Source: Chloroflexia bacterium (GTDB lineage Bacteria; Chloroflexota; Chloroflexia; Thermomicrobiales; JALYUS01). From it: DNA of 8,135 nucleotides. The DNA lies in contig JAICIL010000204.1 in assembly GCA_025924435.1 (NCBI GenBank), forward strand, positions 1 through 8,135, read 5' to 3'. This document shows, one piece after another, positions 5,745 to 8,135 of this stretch. Within the stretch, counting starts at the first letter, position 1, and each line of letters opens with the position of its first letter. The notes beneath the pieces are model-generated. The model did no database searches. It worked only from the letters and a program-made list of their open reading frames with translations, and had not been told where the DNA came from. The position numbers were made by a program, and so were the translations under genes.

Positions 5745-6697
5745 TCCGAAGGGATGGATGCCGGAGCAGCTCGTGAACCGCCCCGGCGGAAGGCCGCGCG
5801 GAACACCCGGCGGAACTCGCGTGGGATGAAGCGGCGGCGCTTGCCGTCAATGACGGTCCGTTCGCCGCACGCGGAGAGGGTATGGAGGCCGTAACGGTAC
5901 GGGCCGTCGGCGTACGGCGCGACCGTCGCGACCCGCTCTTCGGCGAACGCGGTGGGCGTCAGGCAGCGCACGCGATTGATGACGACGGCGCCGCCGTAGG
6001 TGCGGGTGGAGTCCTGCGCGGGGCGATACAACCGCCCGTCGTGGACGAAGGGGGTGCCGGCCGGGCGGCTGGAGGCGAGGTCGCGCTTCACCGGGTTGGC
6101 GGCGTGCGGCGTCCACGGGCCGAGGAGGTCGGCGGCGTACCAGGCGTGGAGCGCCGTGCCGGGCGTGCCATCCTGCGCGGAGCAGAAGAGCCACCAGCGG
6201 CCCTCGTGCCGGAAGACCGTCGCATCGAGGGCGGCGAACCCTTCGATCAATGTGACGCGCCGTTCCCATTGGGATGGGAAGTTCGTGGCTTCGTAGCAAT
6301 AGACGGCGCGCGCCGTGCCGCTCTCCGGGATGCAGAAGATGCGCCCCGCGTGCCGGACGACGAAGGGGTACGACAGATGCACCGGCTCCGCGATGACCGA
6401 CACTGGCGGGCCGAACCCACCATCCGGCGTGGACACGAGGGCCGCGATGTGCCCCTTCCCGTCGGCATAGGAGAACGCCTCCGCGAGGATCACCGGGCCG
6501 TCGCCCGTCTCGACCATGAACGGATCGGCGAGGAACGAGCCGCGCGGCGGCTCCGGCAGCCAGCGCACGGGGGGCCGCGCGCCGGGCTTCAGGAAGGTGT
6601 GGATCGGCGCATCCACGATGCCGATGTTCCAGACATCGTGCCGGAACAGCCGGGTGTAGAGATAGCCGGGGAGACGCCGCACTCTCACGATCCCCAA
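5741..6697 (-). CDS. GINT1-like beta-propeller protein (glucosamine inositolphosphorylceramide transferase N-domain family)
   Basis: With the TTG start this is a 318-residue protein resembling the bacterial relatives of the N-terminal domain of plant glucosamine inositolphosphorylceramide transferase 1, a five-bladed propeller related in fold to GH43/GH32-type enzymes. Seen, numbered from the TTG: VWNIGIVDAP (22-31), LADPF (56-60), LSYPFV (108-113), IPES (123-126), LDATVF (157-162), LLGPWTPHAANPV (191-203), SRPAG (210-214), RPAQDSTRTYGGAVV (225-239) and GLHTL (270-274). No signal peptide or membrane helix is evident. TTG at 6697 has GGAAGGGG seven bases upstream and lies 28 bases after the toxin stop. 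An in-frame ATG at 6760 would overlap the toxin gene and has no ribosome binding site. The biochemical role in bacteria is not established; a sugar-transfer or carbohydrate-binding role in envelope glycan synthesis is inferred. Confidence 0.82.
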   Translation of the reverse strand: MGIVRVRRLPGYLYTRLFRHDVWNIGIVDAPIHTFLKPGARPPVRWLPEPPRGSFLADPFMVETGDGPVILAEAFSYADGKGHIAALVSTPDGGFGPPVSVIAEPVHLSYPFVVRHAGRIFCIPESGTARAVYCYEATNFPSQWERRVTLIEGFAALDATVFRHEGRWWLFCSAQDGTPGTALHAWYAADLLGPWTPHAANPVKRDLASSRPAGTPFVHDGRLYRPAQDSTRTYGGAVVINRVRCLTPTAFAEERVATVAPYADGPYRYGLHTLSACGERTVIDGKRRRFIPREFRRVFRAAFRRGGSRAAPASIPSE

Positions 6698-6704
6698 GCG
6701 ATGG

Positions 6705-6712
6705 CCCCTTCC
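6705..6712 (-). promoter_or_regulatory. Ribosome binding site supporting a TTG start of the GINT1-like gene
   Basis: GGAAGGGG on the minus strand is followed by seven bases and TTG at 6697-6695. It lies between the toxin stop (6728-6726) and the proposed start, and is the only convincing site near the conserved N-terminus. Confidence 0.5.
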
Positions 6713-6725
6713 GAAGAGCGCCAGT

Positions 6726-7136
6726 TTACGCGCCAAGCAGGGCAAGAAATGTTGCGGCATCCACGATGCGGACGCCTTCCCGAAGCACGAGCAAATCCTC
6801 ATCCTCACTGACAAGATAGTCCGCGCCGGCCCGTGCCGCCGTGGCGAGGAACTTGTCGTCTTTGGGATCGCGACTGATGGCAAGGATCTCCCGCACCTCA
6901 ACCAACTCGGCATCGGTCAGGATTGCAACAATCGCCGCAACGTCGCGGCCGGGCAACGTCTTGAACAAACGCACGACCGCCGGGCGTCGCAAGACATCCA
7001 ACACCTCGAGGATGATCGGCTCGGAGACGATCAATTGATAACCATCGGCGTAGTCGAAGAGGATGTGCCCCCAGCGGCTGAGCGGGTTAATGAGTCCGCG
7101 CACAAAACCGACAGTATCAATGACAATCCGTATCAC
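6726..7136 (-). CDS. PIN-domain toxin of a toxin-antitoxin pair (VapC-like)
   Basis: This 136-residue PIN-domain protein is predicted to be a Mg2+-dependent ribonuclease toxin of the 'putative toxin-antitoxin system toxin component, PIN family' type. Seen: acidic residues in the usual order, D7 in IVIDT, E44 in ILEVLDVLRRP, D90/D93/D94 in SRDPKDDKFLA, and D112/D114 in SEDEDLL. The Asn common after the first Asp-Thr (DTN) is Val here. Length is normal for the family. The start is GTG at 7136, overlapping the antitoxin stop as GTGA, which implies translational coupling; no strong ribosome binding site of its own is seen. The order antitoxin then toxin is classical. Activity is inferred from family membership. 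Confidence 0.88.
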   Translation of the reverse strand: MIRIVIDTVGFVRGLINPLSRWGHILFDYADGYQLIVSEPIILEVLDVLRRPAVVRLFKTLPGRDVAAIVAILTDAELVEVREILAISRDPKDDKFLATAARAGADYLVSEDEDLLVLREGVRIVDAATFLALLGA

Positions 7137-7441
7137 CGGTCGGCACGCGAGGCGCGCATCGCTTCATCAATCGCGGTGTTGATTTCCTCCTCGGTGTAGC
7201 CCTTCGCAATTGCCTCTTCTCGCACGGGCGCGAAATAGTTATAAAGGTCTTTCAGCCACGGCGACCCGGTACGAGCCTCCCGGACATGGAGCGGCTTAAT
7301 CCGTAGTTCCCCATCCTTGAGCGTCATCTGAAGCATTCCCTCACCTTCAATGCCGAGTTCACGCCGAAACTCGACGGGGATTGTCACCTGCCCACTCCGC
7401 AGTTGCCGGACTATTTTCGTTGTGTGCTTTTGCGCTTTCAT
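7133..7441 (-). CDS. AbrB/MazE-type antitoxin (VapB-like)
   Basis: This 102-residue protein has an N-terminal swapped-hairpin AbrB DNA-binding domain (about residues 8-50), with the signature SGQVTIPVEFRRELGI (16-31) followed by LKDGELRIKPL (41-51). Its charged C-terminal tail (about 60-100) would bind and neutralise the PIN toxin encoded next. As in related modules it probably also represses its own promoter, alone or with the toxin. The ATG at 7441 was chosen because AGGAGG lies four bases upstream; an in-frame GTG at 7456 would begin upstream of that site and add five residues. It overlaps the toxin start by four bases. Confidence 0.9.
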   Translation of the reverse strand: MKAQKHTTKIVRQLRSGQVTIPVEFRRELGIEGEGMLQMTLKDGELRIKPLHVREARTGSPWLKDLYNYFAPVREEAIAKGYTEEEINTAIDEAMRASRADR

Positions 7442-7445
7442 TGCT

Positions 7446-7451
7446 CCTCCT
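7446..7451 (-). promoter_or_regulatory. Ribosome binding site of the antitoxin
   Basis: AGGAGG on the minus strand, four bases before ATG 7441-7439. It fixes the antitoxin start and excludes the upstream GTG at 7456, whose codon would precede this site. Confidence 0.7.
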
Positions 7452-7453
7452 AC

Positions 7454-7463
7454 CACATATGTG
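7454..7463. promoter_or_regulatory. 10-bp perfect palindrome, candidate antitoxin operator
   Basis: CACATATGTG is fully self-complementary. It lies just upstream of the antitoxin ribosome binding site and 20 bp downstream of the -10, so it would be in the first transcribed bases. Three GAGTG units follow on the plus strand at 7465, 7471 and 7478, spaced six and seven bases apart. Binding by the AbrB-type antitoxin for autoregulation is inferred from location. Confidence 0.45.
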
Positions 7464-7483
7464 CGAGTGCGAGTGACGAGTGA

Positions 7484-7512
7484 ATTTTACAGAATTACAT
7501 CGGGGAGCGCAA
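7484..7512 (-). promoter_or_regulatory. Candidate sigma-70 promoter of the toxin-antitoxin/GINT1-like/PAP2 group
   Basis: On the minus strand TTGCGC (7512-7507) is followed by a 17-base spacer and TAAAAT (7489-7484). The -10 matches TATAAT at five of six bases, the -35 matches TTGACA at three of six, and the spacing is optimal. Transcription would begin near 7477, about 36 bases before the antitoxin ATG. Confidence 0.5.
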
Positions 7513-7560
7513 GCCGCGCCGCCGGCCGCATCGCCGTGGTACATTAATCGCTAAATCGGG

Positions 7561-7590
7561 TTGCCTTCCGCACCGCATGCCGCGTATTAC
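7561..7590 (+). promoter_or_regulatory. Weak candidate promoter for the fumarase gene
   Basis: TTGCCT (7561-7566) and TATTAC (7585-7590) are 18 bases apart, each matching four of six consensus bases. It would give a very short leader that may cut into the GAGG ribosome binding site at 7594-7597, so the real promoter may be elsewhere in the 166-bp divergent gap. Confidence 0.2.
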
Positions 7591-7607
7591 GACGAGGACG
7601 AACGACG

Positions 7608-8135
<528 letters not shown>

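Noticed and set aside
5882..6811. 309-codon plus-strand frame opposite the GINT1-like gene
   Set aside because: The minus strand carries many conserved family motifs; the plus-strand product has none.
6698..6913. N-terminal extension of the GINT1-like protein to an upstream start at 6913
   Set aside because: It would lie within the toxin gene in another frame for nearly 190 bases and has no family similarity; conserved sequence begins after 6697.

Overview
This is a high-GC bacterial window. Non-coding frames stay open for hundreds of codons, and the few AT-rich patches fall between genes. The gene set suggests a free-living bacterium that makes a surface polysaccharide. The fumarase type, the AbrB/PIN pair and the heptamer and palindromic intergenic repeats would fit groups such as Chloroflexota or Armatimonadota. 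That placement is a guess, because no rRNA or other phylogenetic marker is present.

Layout. (1) 80-4499, minus strand, read from right to left: an NAD-dependent sugar epimerase/dehydratase, a DegT-type PLP sugar aminotransferase, and a Wzz/BY-kinase polysaccharide co-polymerase. A further minus-strand gene may begin at 79 and run off the left edge. The two gaps between these genes (about 100 and 123 bp) each hold a hairpin-forming repeat. (2) 4500-4886: a 387-bp gene-free stretch with an AT-rich core, a consensus-like -10 hexamer, a 17-bp palindrome and a small hairpin. It is the likely leader and promoter region of the polysaccharide genes. (3) 4887-7441, minus strand, tightly packed: an AbrB-type antitoxin, a PIN-domain toxin, a beta-propeller protein resembling the N-terminal domain of glucosamine inositolphosphorylceramide transferase (GINT1-like), and a PAP2-family membrane phosphatase. 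Junctions are 4-base overlaps or a 28-base gap, so one transcript is likely. A promoter and a small palindrome lie upstream of the antitoxin. (4) 7608-8135, plus strand, divergent: the N-terminal 176 residues of a class I [4Fe-4S] fumarate hydratase alpha subunit, cut by the right edge.

How they work together. The epimerase and aminotransferase would tailor nucleotide sugars, and the BY-kinase would control polymer length and export. The PAP2 protein could act on lipid-linked (pyro)phosphates, and the GINT1-like protein is probably a carbohydrate-active or glycosyl-transfer protein. The toxin-antitoxin pair sits at the head of the PAP2/GINT1-like transcript. The fumarase is unrelated central metabolism.

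I see no clearly new defence or mobile system. The most unusual items are the toxin-antitoxin/GINT1-like/PAP2 arrangement, the PAP2 protein lacking a motif-3 arginine, the three 45-residue repeats in the BY-kinase, and the two intergenic hairpin repeats.
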